From Campylobacterales bacterium (GTDB lineage: Bacteria; Campylobacterota; Campylobacteria; Campylobacterales; Sulfurimonadaceae), in assembly GCA_016938175.1 (NCBI GenBank), contig JAFGVE010000012.1, positions 1-52,801 of the forward strand: a stretch of 52,801 nt of DNA, read 5' to 3'. The notes beneath the pieces are model-generated. The model saw nothing but the letters and a program-made list of their open reading frames with translations, was not told where the DNA came from and did no database searches. Every line of letters starts with the position of its first letter. Position 1 is the first letter of the stretch. A program made the translations under genes and the position numbers. Positions 7,975-17,635 of the stretch are shown here, in pieces.

Positions 7975-9594
7975 ATGACTAAATACATTTTTGTTACGGG
8001 TGGAGTTTTATCTTCTCTTGGAAAAGGGATAACAGCAGCTAGTATTGGAGCACTCCTTAAACACTCGGGCAAAAAAGTAGGTATGCTTAAGATAGATCCA
8101 TACATTAACGTCGACCCTGGAACCATGTCTCCTTTGGAGCATGGAGAGGTTTTCGTGACAAAAGATGGTGCTGAAACTGACCTCGATATAGGAAACTACG
8201 AACGTTTTTTAGATACATCGTATCTCAAGTCTTCAAACTTCACAACAGGACAAGTTTACTCCTCAGTTATTGAACGTGAACGTGCGGGTGGATACCTTGG
8301 GCAAACTATTCAAGTTATCCCTCACATCGTTGGTGAGATTGTAAATCGTATAAAAGAAGCTGGTGAAGGACATGACATTTTAGTTGTTGAGCTCGGGGGA
8401 ACTGTTGGAGATATTGAAGGACTTCCTTTCATGGAAGCGATTCGCCAAATGAAACATGACGAAGAGGTTGCTGGTACATTTTTTATCCACGTTACGCTTA
8501 TCCCATACATAAAAGCTGCAGGTGAATTAAAATCAAAACCAACACAACACTCTGTCCAAGAGTTACGTCGTATTGGTATTACACCACAGATGATTATTGC
8601 AAGAAGTGAAAACGGTCTACCAAAAACATTCAAGAAAAAGCTTGCAATGAGCTGTGATGTTCCAAATGACAGTGTTATTGAAGCACTTGATGCAGCTACA
8701 ATTTATGACATTCCAGTAACATTTCTCCGCCAAAATATCTTAAAACCAATTGCAAAAGAGTTGGAGCTTGGTGACCTGAACCCTGATATGGAAAAATGGG
8801 ATTTCCTCGTTAAACGTATTGTCCAGCCAAAAAATAAAACAGTTGTCGGTTTTGTAGGAAAATATCTTGAACTCAAAGAAGCCTATAAATCACTTACTGA
8901 ATCACTCATTCACTGTGGGGCACACCTTGATACACGTGTTGAAATTAACTGGGTTGACTCTGAACAAATTGAAGAAAAAGGTGCTGAAGCGCTATTAGCC
9001 GACTGTGATTCTGTTTTAGTTGCTGGTGGATTTGGAAACCGTGGTGTTGAAGGCAAAATACAGGCTATTGAGTATGCACGTGTCAATAAAATACCGTATC
9101 TTGGTATATGTTTAGGTATGCAACTCACACTTGTTGAATACGCTCGTAATGTCTTAGGTTATGAAGGTGCGAACTCTATAGAGTTTGATCCCGATACAAA
9201 ATACCCTATGATTTACCTTATTGACAACTTCTTAGACCAAAGTGGAGACACACAACTCAGAACACACACCTCGCCGATGGGTGGTACACTACGCTTAGGC
9301 GAATATCCGTGTGATACCAAAGAGGGCTCTTTGATTCGTGAAGCATATAGTGGTGCAAAAACTATTTACGAACGTCACCGCCACCGTTATGAGGCAAATC
9401 CTACATATCGTAAAGCACTTGAAGATGCAGGTATGATTGTAACAGGTGAATCTAATGGTCTTATAGAATCTGTAGAGATTAAAGATCACCCTTGGTTCTT
9501 AGGTGTACAATTTCACCCAGAGTTTACTTCCAGATTACAGACACCAAACCCTTCAATTTTAGCTTTTGTTAGAGCAAGCTTGGGTGCGGAGTAA
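7975..9594 (+). CDS. pyrG: CTP synthase
   Basis: 539 residues. The N-terminal amidoligase domain starts [20 protein letters not shown] and contains [19 protein letters not shown]. The C-terminal class I glutamine amidotransferase domain has the nucleophile Cys in GICLGMQ (about 374-380) and the His-Glu pair in QFHPEFTS (about 511-518). It converts UTP to CTP with glutamine as nitrogen donor. The stop codon lies inside a bidirectional hairpin shared with galU. Confidence 0.97.
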   Translation: MTKYIFVTGGVLSSLGKGITAASIGALLKHSGKKVGMLKIDPYINVDPGTMSPLEHGEVFVTKDGAETDLDIGNYERFLDTSYLKSSNFTTGQVYSSVIERERAGGYLGQTIQVIPHIVGEIVNRIKEAGEGHDILVVELGGTVGDIEGLPFMEAIRQMKHDEEVAGTFFIHVTLIPYIKAAGELKSKPTQHSVQELRRIGITPQMIIARSENGLPKTFKKKLAMSCDVPNDSVIEALDAATIYDIPVTFLRQNILKPIAKELELGDLNPDMEKWDFLVKRIVQPKNKTVVGFVGKYLELKEAYKSLTESLIHCGAHLDTRVEINWVDSEQIEEKGAEALLADCDSVLVAGGFGNRGVEGKIQAIEYARVNKIPYLGICLGMQLTLVEYARNVLGYEGANSIEFDPDTKYPMIYLIDNFLDQSGDTQLRTHTSPMGGTLRLGEYPCDTKEGSLIREAYSGAKTIYERHRHRYEANPTYRKALEDAGMIVTGESNGLIESVEIKDHPWFLGVQFHPEFTSRLQTPNPSILAFVRASLGAE

Positions 9595-9614
9595 GAGTTA
9601 CTTCTTACTCTTTT
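9589..9614. terminator. Hairpin shared by pyrG and galU
   Basis: GAGTAAGA (9589-9596) and TCTTACTC (9603-9610) form a perfect 8-bp stem with a 6-base loop and are followed on the plus strand by TTTT. The stop codons of both convergent genes lie within it, so it can end transcription in at least the plus direction. Confidence 0.6.
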
Positions 9615-10440
9615 GAGATTTTTCCATATTATAAAAATAGTTTGTAGCCTCTACAAAGCCATCCATCGAACCACAATCAAAACGTTTCCCTTTAAATTTA
9701 TACCCTAAAACCATACCATTCTTTGCCTGTGTAAGCAGTGCATCCGTAATTTGTAGCTCTCCATTTTTTCCAGGTTTAGTATTTTCAATGATTTCAAAAA
9801 TATCGGGTGTTAAAATATAACGACCTATAATTGCCAAATTTGAAGGTGCTTTATCATTATCTGGCTTCTCAACCATATCATCAAGCATAAAGATACCTTT
9901 CTCTATCTCTCGACCAGAGATAACACCATACTTGTGAACCTGATCTTTTGGTACTTCCATAATAGCCACAATGGAGCACTTATATTTTTCATACAGCTTT
10001 ACCATCTGTGTCATAACACCATCACCACTGTCATTGACACATAAATCATCTGCCAAAATAACAGCAAATGGAGCACTCTCACCTACAAGAACTTTACCCT
10101 TATAAATTGCGTCTCCAAGTCCTTTCATCTCGTTTTGACGTGTATATGTAAATGTACACTCATTCATCAACTTGCGAATATCTGTTAATAAACTCTCTTT
10201 ATCAGAACCTTTTATCTGATGTTCAAGCTCATAACTTATATCGAAATGATCAGTTATTGCACGCTTACCGCGCCCTGTAATAATAGCCATAACATCACAT
10301 CCCGCATCATGTGCCTCTTCAACACCGTATTGAATTAATGGTTTTGTCAAAATAGGTAACATCTCTTTCGGCATCGCTTTTGTTGCAGGTAAGAATCGTG
10401 TTCCATATCCTGCTGCTGGGAATAGACATTTAGTTATCAT
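9598..10440 (-). CDS. galU: UTP--glucose-1-phosphate uridylyltransferase
   Basis: 280 residues, a nucleotidyltransferase with the UTP-binding N-terminus KCLFPAAGYGTRFLPATKA and the PKEMLPILTKPLIQYGVEE segment. VILADDLCVN carries the metal-binding Asp, and GKNGELQITDALL and GKRFDCGS are GalU signatures. It makes UDP-glucose from glucose-1-phosphate and UTP. The ATG overlaps the stop of the GH13 gene (TAATG), so it is the last gene of the glucosylglycerate operon. There it would supply the sugar donor for the GT81 enzyme; UDP-glucose is presumably also used for envelope sugars. Confidence 0.93.
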   Translation of the reverse strand: MITKCLFPAAGYGTRFLPATKAMPKEMLPILTKPLIQYGVEEAHDAGCDVMAIITGRGKRAITDHFDISYELEHQIKGSDKESLLTDIRKLMNECTFTYTRQNEMKGLGDAIYKGKVLVGESAPFAVILADDLCVNDSGDGVMTQMVKLYEKYKCSIVAIMEVPKDQVHKYGVISGREIEKGIFMLDDMVEKPDNDKAPSNLAIIGRYILTPDIFEIIENTKPGKNGELQITDALLTQAKNGMVLGYKFKGKRFDCGSMDGFVEATNYFYNMEKSQKSKK

Positions 10441-12164
10441 TATTTTTCTCCTTGAATATTTTTAAGCCATAGAATCTGATATGGCTCTATTTTTATGCTC
10501 ATTGGTTTTGCTATTTTCATATCTGACAGAAGATCTTCCAAAGGATAATTTAAACTCTCTGAAAATTCTATGTTAATACTAGCGTTACCAAAATTATTTA
10601 TAGCTAAAACTGATTCTTTTTCATCCATTGAATATTTTAAAATAACAAAAAGTGACGGATGTAGTTCTAAAAATATAAATTTTCCAAAAGGATTAAATGA
10701 CTTCTCATGCGTTCGTATAGATATAAGTCTTTTATACGAAGCAAAAATTGTCTTCTCGCAATTTCCATCATTTGTAATTTTATCTACTAAATAGTTATAG
10801 TTAAATTTTTCTCTGTTTATGGAACGATTTATCCCTGTAAGCTTGACACCTTCATGATAATTCTTTGAACCAACGAGAGAGTGAAAATATATTCCAGGAA
10901 CTCCAGGCATCGCTAACACAACTGCCTGCGTTAGTAACATTCTTCTTGCTCGAAGTTGATTTTCATCTTCTGGCGCACTGAGTATATCTATATAACTACA
11001 ATTAATTTCATACGGTTTTTCTCCCTCTGGGGTATTTCTATAAGAGACTAGACCTCCATGTTTTTTTGTATTTTCAACTAAATGTTCTATCTCATCATCA
11101 CTCAGTATTCCACTTGCAGGTCGCATACCGCAGCCATCATGTGAAGCGGTAAAATTAAAAAAGCAGACCTTATCACTTGGTAGCGTTAGTGTTTGTGCCC
11201 AGGCAGTCAGTTTTTCTGTATTGGCAGCAAGAACAGAGTGCGCCAAAAGTGGAGGAAGTGCAAAGTTATAGACCATTTGTGCCTCATCTTGGCCACTTCC
11301 AAAGTAAGAAATATTTTCATTATGCGGTACATTTGTCTCAGTTATTATAATAACTTCAGGAGCGACCTCATGAAGAACCTCACGCATAAGTTGAATAAGC
11401 TCATGTGTCTGTTGAAGATGTACACACTCAGTTCCTATCTCTTTCCAAATAAATGCAATGGCATCCATACGAATAAGTGTGGAACCCATCTGTACATAGT
11501 AAAAAAGTGCATCTAATACGGCAAGTAAGACCTTGTAATTTGAATAATTTAAATCAACTTGGTCACGAGAAAAAGTTGTCCATATGTTATGTATCTTTCC
11601 CTCCGCATCCGTAAATTCTGAAAGTAGCGGTGTAGCACGTGGGCGTACTACCATAGAAAGATCTATTGAGGGGTCTACATCCCAAAAAAAGTTTTTATAC
11701 TCCTCATCTCTTGCCAAGTATGCCTTAAACCAATGAGAGTACTGAGAAACATGATTAATGACGCCATCAACCATCAGTCTATAGTGTTGACTAATGGCCG
11801 AGACTTCTCTCCAAGAGCCAAGCTTAGGATCAACCTCGCTATAATTTATAACTGAAAAACCATCATCAGAAGAATAGGGATAAAAGGGAAGGATATGTAC
11901 TGAATTTATAACGCCTTTTAAGTGCTCATCTAAAAACTTTTTGAGTGTCTCTAAGGGTGCTTCATTGACCAACTGTACCTGATCTCCGTAAGTAATTAAA
12001 ATAGTATCTTTCTCACTTAAATGGTACTCTTGAGAATTTATACGCTCTTTGTATTTTTTTATAAGTGCTTTAACACCTAGATAAGCTTTTTTTGCATCTT
12101 CTTTAGAGTATAAAGCCTCAAGGCGCTCACTTATAGTATGTGATTCATAGTGAATATGTTCCAT
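10440..12164 (-). CDS. GH13_18 glycoside phosphorylase, probably glucosylglycerate phosphorylase
   Basis: 574 residues of the sucrose-phosphorylase-like GH13 subfamily 18. The catalytic set is visible: nucleophile Asp234 in IRMDAIAF, acid/base Glu276 in IIITETNVP and stabilising Asp343 in TASHDG. HILPFYPYSSDDGFSV (about 90-105) and the GVINHVSQYSHWF segment (about 134-146) are typical. Family members phosphorolyse sucrose, sucrose-6-phosphate, glucosylglycerate or glucosylglycerol, giving glucose-1-phosphate. The operon contains glucosyl-3-phosphoglycerate synthase and glycerate kinase but no fructose genes, so glucosylglycerate is the likely substrate, giving glucose-1-phosphate plus D-glycerate. 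This specificity is inferred from context. There is no signal peptide, so it acts in the cytoplasm. Confidence 0.8.
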   Translation of the reverse strand: MEHIHYESHTISERLEALYSKEDAKKAYLGVKALIKKYKERINSQEYHLSEKDTILITYGDQVQLVNEAPLETLKKFLDEHLKGVINSVHILPFYPYSSDDGFSVINYSEVDPKLGSWREVSAISQHYRLMVDGVINHVSQYSHWFKAYLARDEEYKNFFWDVDPSIDLSMVVRPRATPLLSEFTDAEGKIHNIWTTFSRDQVDLNYSNYKVLLAVLDALFYYVQMGSTLIRMDAIAFIWKEIGTECVHLQQTHELIQLMREVLHEVAPEVIIITETNVPHNENISYFGSGQDEAQMVYNFALPPLLAHSVLAANTEKLTAWAQTLTLPSDKVCFFNFTASHDGCGMRPASGILSDDEIEHLVENTKKHGGLVSYRNTPEGEKPYEINCSYIDILSAPEDENQLRARRMLLTQAVVLAMPGVPGIYFHSLVGSKNYHEGVKLTGINRSINREKFNYNYLVDKITNDGNCEKTIFASYKRLISIRTHEKSFNPFGKFIFLELHPSLFVILKYSMDEKESVLAINNFGNASINIEFSESLNYPLEDLLSDMKIAKPMSIKIEPYQILWLKNIQGEK

Positions 12165-12165
12165 A

Positions 12166-13374
12166 TCAATTCTCCTCTTTTACAAGATTTCTAAATCTGT
12201 CTGAAAATTCTGGAAGAACGGAACGAACGGTAATCCAGGGGGAAAGAGAAGCTATACCCATTGGATCTTCGTAAAACTCCTTTGCAGCCTCTTTTATTGC
12301 ATCTTGAAAGGCCTCTACCGCACTGATTTCACTTTGACGATTGTACTCAAGATCGTTAATTTTACTCAGAGCATTGTATTTTGAAATTTCAAAACGTGAC
12401 TCTTGGTAATAAGAGGCTAAAAGTGTTTTGAATGAACTTTCTGAAAAAACGACACCCTCTTGAGCAAGAATACGAAAGAGGGTTTTTGCAATATCTTGTG
12501 CCATTTTATAGATACCTCCTCCTTCACTCTTAGAACCCAAGTCCTGATGTTTATGCTCATAACTTTCCATAATCTCTGTTTGGCAAATACGACGGTTTGA
12601 TGTGTTTTTATAAACTTCTGAAAGTGTTGAGACCTCAAGTCCCCAAGTAGGAGATATACCTATACCACGCCCTAATGAACGTATAAAAGCAAACTCTCCA
12701 GAGAGTGCATAACGAAAGCTCTCCATATAGTCTAAATAACGATTTGAGCCAAACGTGACACTGAGTGATTTAATAAGAGGAGTGTAAAAGAGTCGCGTTA
12801 CACGACCATGCAGTTTATGCGTCACTCTTGAGTAATACCCCTTGTTAAACTCAAAATCGAGTGCAGGATGAACAATGGGATAAAAGAGTCGTGCAACAAC
12901 ACCTCGTGAATAGTTGACAATATCACAATCATGTAGAGCAAAGGCATAATTATCTTGATTTGTAAGACCATACCCTATCATAGTCCATACATTTCTTCCT
13001 TTTCCCGGTGTTTTTAAACCCGGGAAACCCTCTTCGGTAAGTTCATCATAAATAGCCTGAATGGTTGGTCCATCATTCCAGAGTACCTCAACAGTACAAT
13101 TCAGTACACTCATACGCTCTTTTACCTCTAAAAACTGCTCTTTAGTTGCTCTGTCAAGTCCTAATATAATTTTATATAGATACTTTACATCTTTGAGTTC
13201 ATCTATAATTGTCTGCATTGCAGGTGTCTCAAACTCTGAGTAAAGAGCGGGTAGTAATAGAACCATATTTCTTCGTTTTGAAAACTCTAAAAGTTCTTCT
13301 TCTATACTCTCTAAAGAGCGCTCTCCTACGTTTTGTAGTGTTGTAATTACTCCATTTTGAAAAAAATCTGCCAT
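12166..13374 (-). CDS. gpgS: Glucosyl-3-phosphoglycerate synthase-like glycosyltransferase (GT81 type)
   Basis: 402 residues. The GT-A fold enzyme has a metal-binding DCD at 149-151 (ALHDCDIVNY), LWNDGP near 98-103, a KGRNVW loop (125-130) and LSGEFAF (224-230) followed by ISPTWGLEVSTL, as in GpgS proteins. It transfers glucose from a nucleotide sugar to 3-phosphoglycerate, giving glucosyl-3-phosphoglycerate, the precursor of the compatible solute glucosylglycerate. It sits between glycerate kinase and the phosphorylase with single-base gaps, and galU is two genes on. A mannosyl-3-phosphoglycerate synthase is less likely because no GDP-mannose gene is present. Donor and acceptor are inferred. 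Confidence 0.78.
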   Translation of the reverse strand: MADFFQNGVITTLQNVGERSLESIEEELLEFSKRRNMVLLLPALYSEFETPAMQTIIDELKDVKYLYKIILGLDRATKEQFLEVKERMSVLNCTVEVLWNDGPTIQAIYDELTEEGFPGLKTPGKGRNVWTMIGYGLTNQDNYAFALHDCDIVNYSRGVVARLFYPIVHPALDFEFNKGYYSRVTHKLHGRVTRLFYTPLIKSLSVTFGSNRYLDYMESFRYALSGEFAFIRSLGRGIGISPTWGLEVSTLSEVYKNTSNRRICQTEIMESYEHKHQDLGSKSEGGGIYKMAQDIAKTLFRILAQEGVVFSESSFKTLLASYYQESRFEISKYNALSKINDLEYNRQSEISAVEAFQDAIKEAAKEFYEDPMGIASLSPWITVRSVLPEFSDRFRNLVKEEN

Positions 13375-13375
13375 G

Positions 13376-14665
13376 TTACTCTCCTTTTATAATGACTGCT
13401 ATATCTATAACGTTTGTTCCGCTTGCTCCTGTAATAAGAAGTGAATTACTCTTTTTAAAATAACTGTGGGTATCAAATCTCTTTATCGCAGAAGATAATT
13501 CAAAGAGACTCACTTCCCCACACTCTTTACTGCTAACAACTGCTCCCGCAGCATCCGAATTTCCATCTATCCCATCTGTACCAGCTGAGAGAAAAGTCAT
13601 CTCTTTTTTTTGTTCACAAATTTTCTCTAAGGCCAAAGCAACAGCATGCTGATTACGACCTCCACGTCCATTACCCTCTACCTCAACCGTACACTCTCCA
13701 CCAAAAAGAACAACCTGAGATTGTGATTTTTCTGCTACGTTTAGCATTTTTAAAACCATCTCATGGACAGAGCCCTGCATAGGTTCATCACTAACTTCTA
13801 CACTCAGACCTCTTCCCTGAGCACTCTTTAAAGCACTTTTTAAAGCTAAAGTGTTTGATGCAAGTATATGATGTCTGACACTCTTCTTAGGCTCTTTTGG
13901 TGTCTCTTGTATCTCTTGTATCTCTTGTAAAACACCTTTTTGCAAAACTTCTTGAACACTTAGAGGCATTTGAGAGAAAATTCCTCTCTCTTGTAACAGA
14001 GACTGTGCTTCCAAATAACTACTCTTATCTGCGTAGAGAGGTGCTGAGCCAATAGAGTAGAGATCATCCCCCATTATATCTGAGAGTGTCAGTACAACAC
14101 CATCAGCTTTACACATACTAGCAAGTCTGCCGCCTTTTATCTGAGAGATATGTTTACGTACAGTGTTCATTGCAACTATATCTAAACCACTATGCAACAT
14201 TAGCTCTGTTGTCTTTTGCATCTCTTCAAGAGTTATAGGTGCAAGAGGAAGCTCTATGAGAGCAGAACTTCCACCTGAAAGCAGATAAATATAAAAATCA
14301 TTTCCTTGCATCTCTTGCATTACACTCACAAGTTTTTGCGTACTCTCTATACTTTTTTGTGTTGGTAAAGGATGTGAGCCTTCACAAAGCTCTGTAAAGT
14401 TGAGTTTTTGAGAAGTTTTTGGAGCTACTACAACTCCTTTATGTATGCGGGAACCAAAAATTTTTTCTATCTCTTTTGCCATTGTAAAGGCAGCTTTTCC
14501 AGAACCAAAGAGATAAATATTGTTATAAGAAGATAAATCATAACTTTCTGATTGTACCCGAAAAATCTCTCCATCGAGAGTGCAGGAGTGAGGAATAAAG
14601 TTTTTTGGCATAGAGGCTTCAAGAGCATCTAAAAAAATTGCCTTTGCCAACTCTTTAGTGTGCAT
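13376..14665 (-). CDS. Glycerate 2-kinase (GckA/MOFRL family)
   Basis: 429 residues of the class II glycerate kinase family. Recognisable parts are LFGSGKAAFTMAKEIE (about 52-67), EGSHPLPTQKS, YLLSGGSSALIELP (about 127-140), MNTVRKHISQIKGGRLA (about 165-181) and the C-terminal MOFRL-type segment LFGGECTVEVEGNGRGGRNQ and AGTDGIDGNSDAAGA. It phosphorylates D-glycerate with ATP, normally to 2-phosphoglycerate. In this operon it would recapture glycerate released by the phosphorylase. The start overlaps the preceding phosphatase by 11 bases. A perfect triple 9-bp repeat at 13903-13929 encodes an in-frame QEI-type repeat in a linker (about residues 245-254). Confidence 0.88.
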   Translation of the reverse strand: MHTKELAKAIFLDALEASMPKNFIPHSCTLDGEIFRVQSESYDLSSYNNIYLFGSGKAAFTMAKEIEKIFGSRIHKGVVVAPKTSQKLNFTELCEGSHPLPTQKSIESTQKLVSVMQEMQGNDFYIYLLSGGSSALIELPLAPITLEEMQKTTELMLHSGLDIVAMNTVRKHISQIKGGRLASMCKADGVVLTLSDIMGDDLYSIGSAPLYADKSSYLEAQSLLQERGIFSQMPLSVQEVLQKGVLQEIQEIQETPKEPKKSVRHHILASNTLALKSALKSAQGRGLSVEVSDEPMQGSVHEMVLKMLNVAEKSQSQVVLFGGECTVEVEGNGRGGRNQHAVALALEKICEQKKEMTFLSAGTDGIDGNSDAAGAVVSSKECGEVSLFELSSAIKRFDTHSYFKKSNSLLITGASGTNVIDIAVIIKGE

Positions 14666-15461
14666 TGAAAAACTCCATTATAAAACTATTCCATCCTTTT
14701 GGTCCAGGATAGCTTGCTCTTTGTATCTTACTACTCTCTAAGGGTGCAAAACTGCCATCATAAAGAGGTATGAGAACACCTGTTTTCACACTTCTAAGCA
14801 TACTAAAATCATTTGCACTGTCACCCAAAGCTATAGTATGACATTTACACTCGTAAAAATCCTCATATATCTTTGTTAGCTGCTTTACAGCACTCCCTTT
14901 ATCTATTCCTCTAGAGATTAAATGATAAAAACGCCCGCCTTTTACAATTGCAAACCCTTTTCTGTTTGCCTTCATCTGTAATGTTTCTAATTCAGCCTCA
15001 TTTTCAAATAAAAAAGGTTCACTGTAATTTCTAGACATTGCATTTGAAGCATCCAAGTGATTTAAACCTGTTAACTCCATAACCTCTGTAACATCCATAT
15101 CTCCAAAACCTCTTAGAGGATACTGCTCCTGTAGAGTCTCAAAAAACTTTCTAAGCTCTGTGTAACTCTTTGCTTTTGAAATTTTTACCCACTCTTTAGT
15201 AGATGAGATTCCATTCAGCACTTCACAATCTTTAGGTAAAAAAATGCCTGCACCGTTTTCTACAATAAATGGTTGCTTTATGCCCAATTTTTTTTGAATC
15301 TCAAGTACCTCTGCAAAGGTTTTACTTGTTGCCAAAATCAGAGGAATCTTTTTTAATTGTAAAAGTTTCAATGCCTCATTTGCATCAGAGAAGTCATAAC
15401 TGTTATGGTCAAGTAGCGTACCATCTAAGTCGCTAAATAGGAGATATTTTTTGTTTTCCAT
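14655..15461 (-). CDS. HAD-IIB phosphatase of the mannosyl/glucosyl-3-phosphoglycerate phosphatase family
   Basis: 268 residues. The HAD motifs are DLDGT (11-15), LATSKT (43-48) and ALGDSANDFSML (about 213-224). FIVENGAGIFLP (65-76) and the GDSAND form are typical of the MpgP/YedP family, which dephosphorylates mannosyl- or glucosyl-3-phosphoglycerate. Together with the GT81 protein it would finish glucosylglycerate synthesis. ATG at 15461 was preferred to TTG at 15467. It is the first gene of the operon; a -10-like TATAGT (15478-15473) lies only 11 bases upstream, implying a very short leader. Confidence 0.82.
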   Translation of the reverse strand: MENKKYLLFSDLDGTLLDHNSYDFSDANEALKLLQLKKIPLILATSKTFAEVLEIQKKLGIKQPFIVENGAGIFLPKDCEVLNGISSTKEWVKISKAKSYTELRKFFETLQEQYPLRGFGDMDVTEVMELTGLNHLDASNAMSRNYSEPFLFENEAELETLQMKANRKGFAIVKGGRFYHLISRGIDKGSAVKQLTKIYEDFYECKCHTIALGDSANDFSMLRSVKTGVLIPLYDGSFAPLESSKIQRASYPGPKGWNSFIMEFFNAH

Positions 15462-15584
15462 GCCCAAATGATACTATACAATTATTACATTATCTTAGAT
15501 TTGATGTTTAATATTTAAACACCCCTTACTCATTTAGTAACCCTTGTTTTGTTATAATATTTTACTTATTTAGGGAGAATATGT
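15462..15584. promoter_or_regulatory. Divergent promoter region between the glucosylglycerate operon and pgm
   Basis: Plus strand: TATAAT at 15553-15558 and GGGAG (15573-15577) serve pgm. Minus strand: TATAGT (15478-15473) serves the phosphatase-led operon. No obvious palindrome lies between them, but the shared 123 bp suggests joint control of the solute genes and phosphoglucomutase. Confidence 0.5.
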
Positions 15585-17207
15585 ATGCTACACAAAAATG
15601 CGGGACAAAGAGTCAAACAAGAAGAACTTATAGATATTACAGAACTTTTAGAGGCCTACTATGCACTCAAACCAGATGTAAGTATCAATACGCAAAAAGT
15701 TGTTTTTGGAACATCAGGGCATAGAGGCAGTTCATTAAAAAGTAGTTTTAATGAAAACCATATCTTAGCAATTGCACAAGCTCTTTGTGACTATAGAGTA
15801 CAAAACAATATAACGGGAAAACTATTTATAGCCAAAGATACACATGCACTCTCAACACCTGCCCAACTAACTGCACTTCGTGTTTTTATCGCTAACAATG
15901 TAGAGTGTGTTATAGCACAAGATGATGGTTATACACCGACTCCTGTCCTCTCTTTTAGTGTTATAGAAGCTAACAAAACATCTCAAGAGCTTTGCGACGG
16001 TGTCGTTATTACCCCTTCTCATAACCCTCCCCAAGATGGTGGTTTTAAATACAATCCACCAAATGGAGGTCCTGCAGATACAGACATTACCTCTGTTATA
16101 GAAGAAGAAGCGAACAGATACCTTGCAAACAATCTCCAAGGCGTTAAAATGCTCTCTGAAGCAGAAGCACTCAAACAGGTGAAAGAAGCTGATTTCATAA
16201 CACCTTATGTAGAAGCCTTAGATGAGATAGTAGATATGAAGCTCCTACAACAAAGCACTCTTAAAGTAGGTGTTGATCCTCTTGGTGGCTCTGGAATTGA
16301 AGTCTACAAAAAAATCAATGAGATATATGGACTCACTCTTGATATCGTCAATGATACGGTTGACCCGCAATTTGGATTTATGTCCTGTGACCATGATGGC
16401 AAGGTGCGTATGGACTGCTCCTCTCCTTATGCGATGGCCTCACTTGTCTCACTCAAAGACAAATATGACCTTGCTTTTGCCAATGACCCAGACTTTGATA
16501 GACACGGGATAGTGACACCAAGCGGACTTATGAACCCAAACCATTACCTCTCAGTAGCCATCTGGTACCTTTTTCAAAATCGTCCCCAATGGTCACAAGA
16601 GCTAGCTATAGGAAAAACTCTTGTTTCAAGTTCTATGATAGATAGAGTTGCAGATTCCATCGGTAAAACACTACTTGAAGTTCCTGTTGGTTTTAAATGG
16701 TTTGTTGATGGACTTTGTGATGGCACTGTAGGTTTTGGAGGCGAGGAGTCAGCAGGCGCATCTTTTTTACGCAAAGACGGGAGTGTATGGTCAAGTGATA
16801 AAGATGGAATTATTTTAAATCTGCTCTCTTTTGAAATCACTGCTAAAACAGGAAAAACACCTTCAGAAATATATGCAGAGCTTGAAACAGAATTTGGTAC
16901 CTCTTATTACGAGCGAATGGATGCTCCTGCCACAGTTGAACAAAAGGCAAAACTCAAAAAGCTCTCTCCAGACGATATCACTTCACAAACACTTGCAGGT
17001 GAAAAAATTACAGGTATTTACACAAATGCAAGTGGCAACAATGCCCCTATAGGCGGACTCAAAGTAAGTACAAAAAATGGCTGGTTTGCGGCACGTCCAT
17101 CTGGAACAGAAGATATTTATAAAATATATGCAGAGAGTTTTCTCTCTAAGGAACATCTCGAGGCTATACAACAAGAAGCTCAAGAGATTGTCCTCCTAGC
17201 AATATAG
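15585..17207 (+). CDS. pgm: Phosphoglucomutase (alpha-D-glucose-1,6-bisphosphate type)
   Basis: 540 residues, the size of E. coli Pgm. It contains [10 protein letters not shown] (41-50), the phosphoserine loop [20 protein letters not shown] with Ser145, the metal loop NDPDFDRHG (about 300-308), the sugar loop GGEESAG (about 386-392) and the phosphate loop [15 protein letters not shown] near the C-terminus. It interconverts glucose-1-phosphate and glucose-6-phosphate. This links the GalU and phosphorylase reactions of the facing operon with Zwf and the Entner-Doudoroff operon. The Nudix gene starts at its stop codon. Confidence 0.95.
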   Translation: MLHKNAGQRVKQEELIDITELLEAYYALKPDVSINTQKVVFGTSGHRGSSLKSSFNENHILAIAQALCDYRVQNNITGKLFIAKDTHALSTPAQLTALRVFIANNVECVIAQDDGYTPTPVLSFSVIEANKTSQELCDGVVITPSHNPPQDGGFKYNPPNGGPADTDITSVIEEEANRYLANNLQGVKMLSEAEALKQVKEADFITPYVEALDEIVDMKLLQQSTLKVGVDPLGGSGIEVYKKINEIYGLTLDIVNDTVDPQFGFMSCDHDGKVRMDCSSPYAMASLVSLKDKYDLAFANDPDFDRHGIVTPSGLMNPNHYLSVAIWYLFQNRPQWSQELAIGKTLVSSSMIDRVADSIGKTLLEVPVGFKWFVDGLCDGTVGFGGEESAGASFLRKDGSVWSSDKDGIILNLLSFEITAKTGKTPSEIYAELETEFGTSYYERMDAPATVEQKAKLKKLSPDDITSQTLAGEKITGIYTNASGNNAPIGGLKVSTKNGWFAARPSGTEDIYKIYAESFLSKEHLEAIQQEAQEIVLLAI

Positions 17208-17630
17208 ATGTCTTTTACTCCAAAGACCCCTTATCTCACAACAGATGGTATCGTTGAAATATATACACAAAATGGTAAGTTTCTCGGTATTGTCCTCATT
17301 GAGAGAAAATATCCGCCCTTGGGACTTGCACTTCCTGGTGGTTTTGTAGATGTTGGTGAGTCTGTAGAAAACGCTGTAATTCGCGAGATGCAAGAGGAGA
17401 TTTCTCTCGAGGTTACAGTGAGTAAACTACTAGGTGTATACTCTGATCCAACAAGAGATGAGCGTTTTCACACTGCCTCTGTAGTTTATATCTGTAAAAC
17501 TTCTGGTGAGCCAAAAGCAGCTGACGATGCAAAACAAGCCTACCTTTACCAACTAGAGGATATTCCTCTTGATAAGCTTGTTTTTGACCATAGAAAAATT
17601 ATTGAAGACTATCTCAAACAAAAAATATAA
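17208..17630 (+). CDS. Nudix hydrolase
   Basis: 140 residues. The Nudix box runs from 45 to 67 with Glu51, Arg59-Glu60 and Glu63-Glu64 in place; the usual Gly near its end is Ser66. GLALPGGFVDVGES resembles ADP-ribose pyrophosphatase-like members, and an NDP-sugar or dinucleotide substrate is possible. The ATG follows the pgm stop directly and it has no promoter of its own, so it is probably translated from the pgm transcript. The substrate is unknown. Confidence 0.85.
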   Translation: MSFTPKTPYLTTDGIVEIYTQNGKFLGIVLIERKYPPLGLALPGGFVDVGESVENAVIREMQEEISLEVTVSKLLGVYSDPTRDERFHTASVVYICKTSGEPKAADDAKQAYLYQLEDIPLDKLVFDHRKIIEDYLKQKI

Positions 17631-17635
17631 AGAGT

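Noticed and set aside
10440..12164. Sucrose phosphorylase as the name of the GH13_18 gene
   Set aside because: The family can use sucrose, but no fructose or sucrose genes are nearby while glycerate kinase and GT81 are, so glucosylglycerate is favoured. The name remains tentative.
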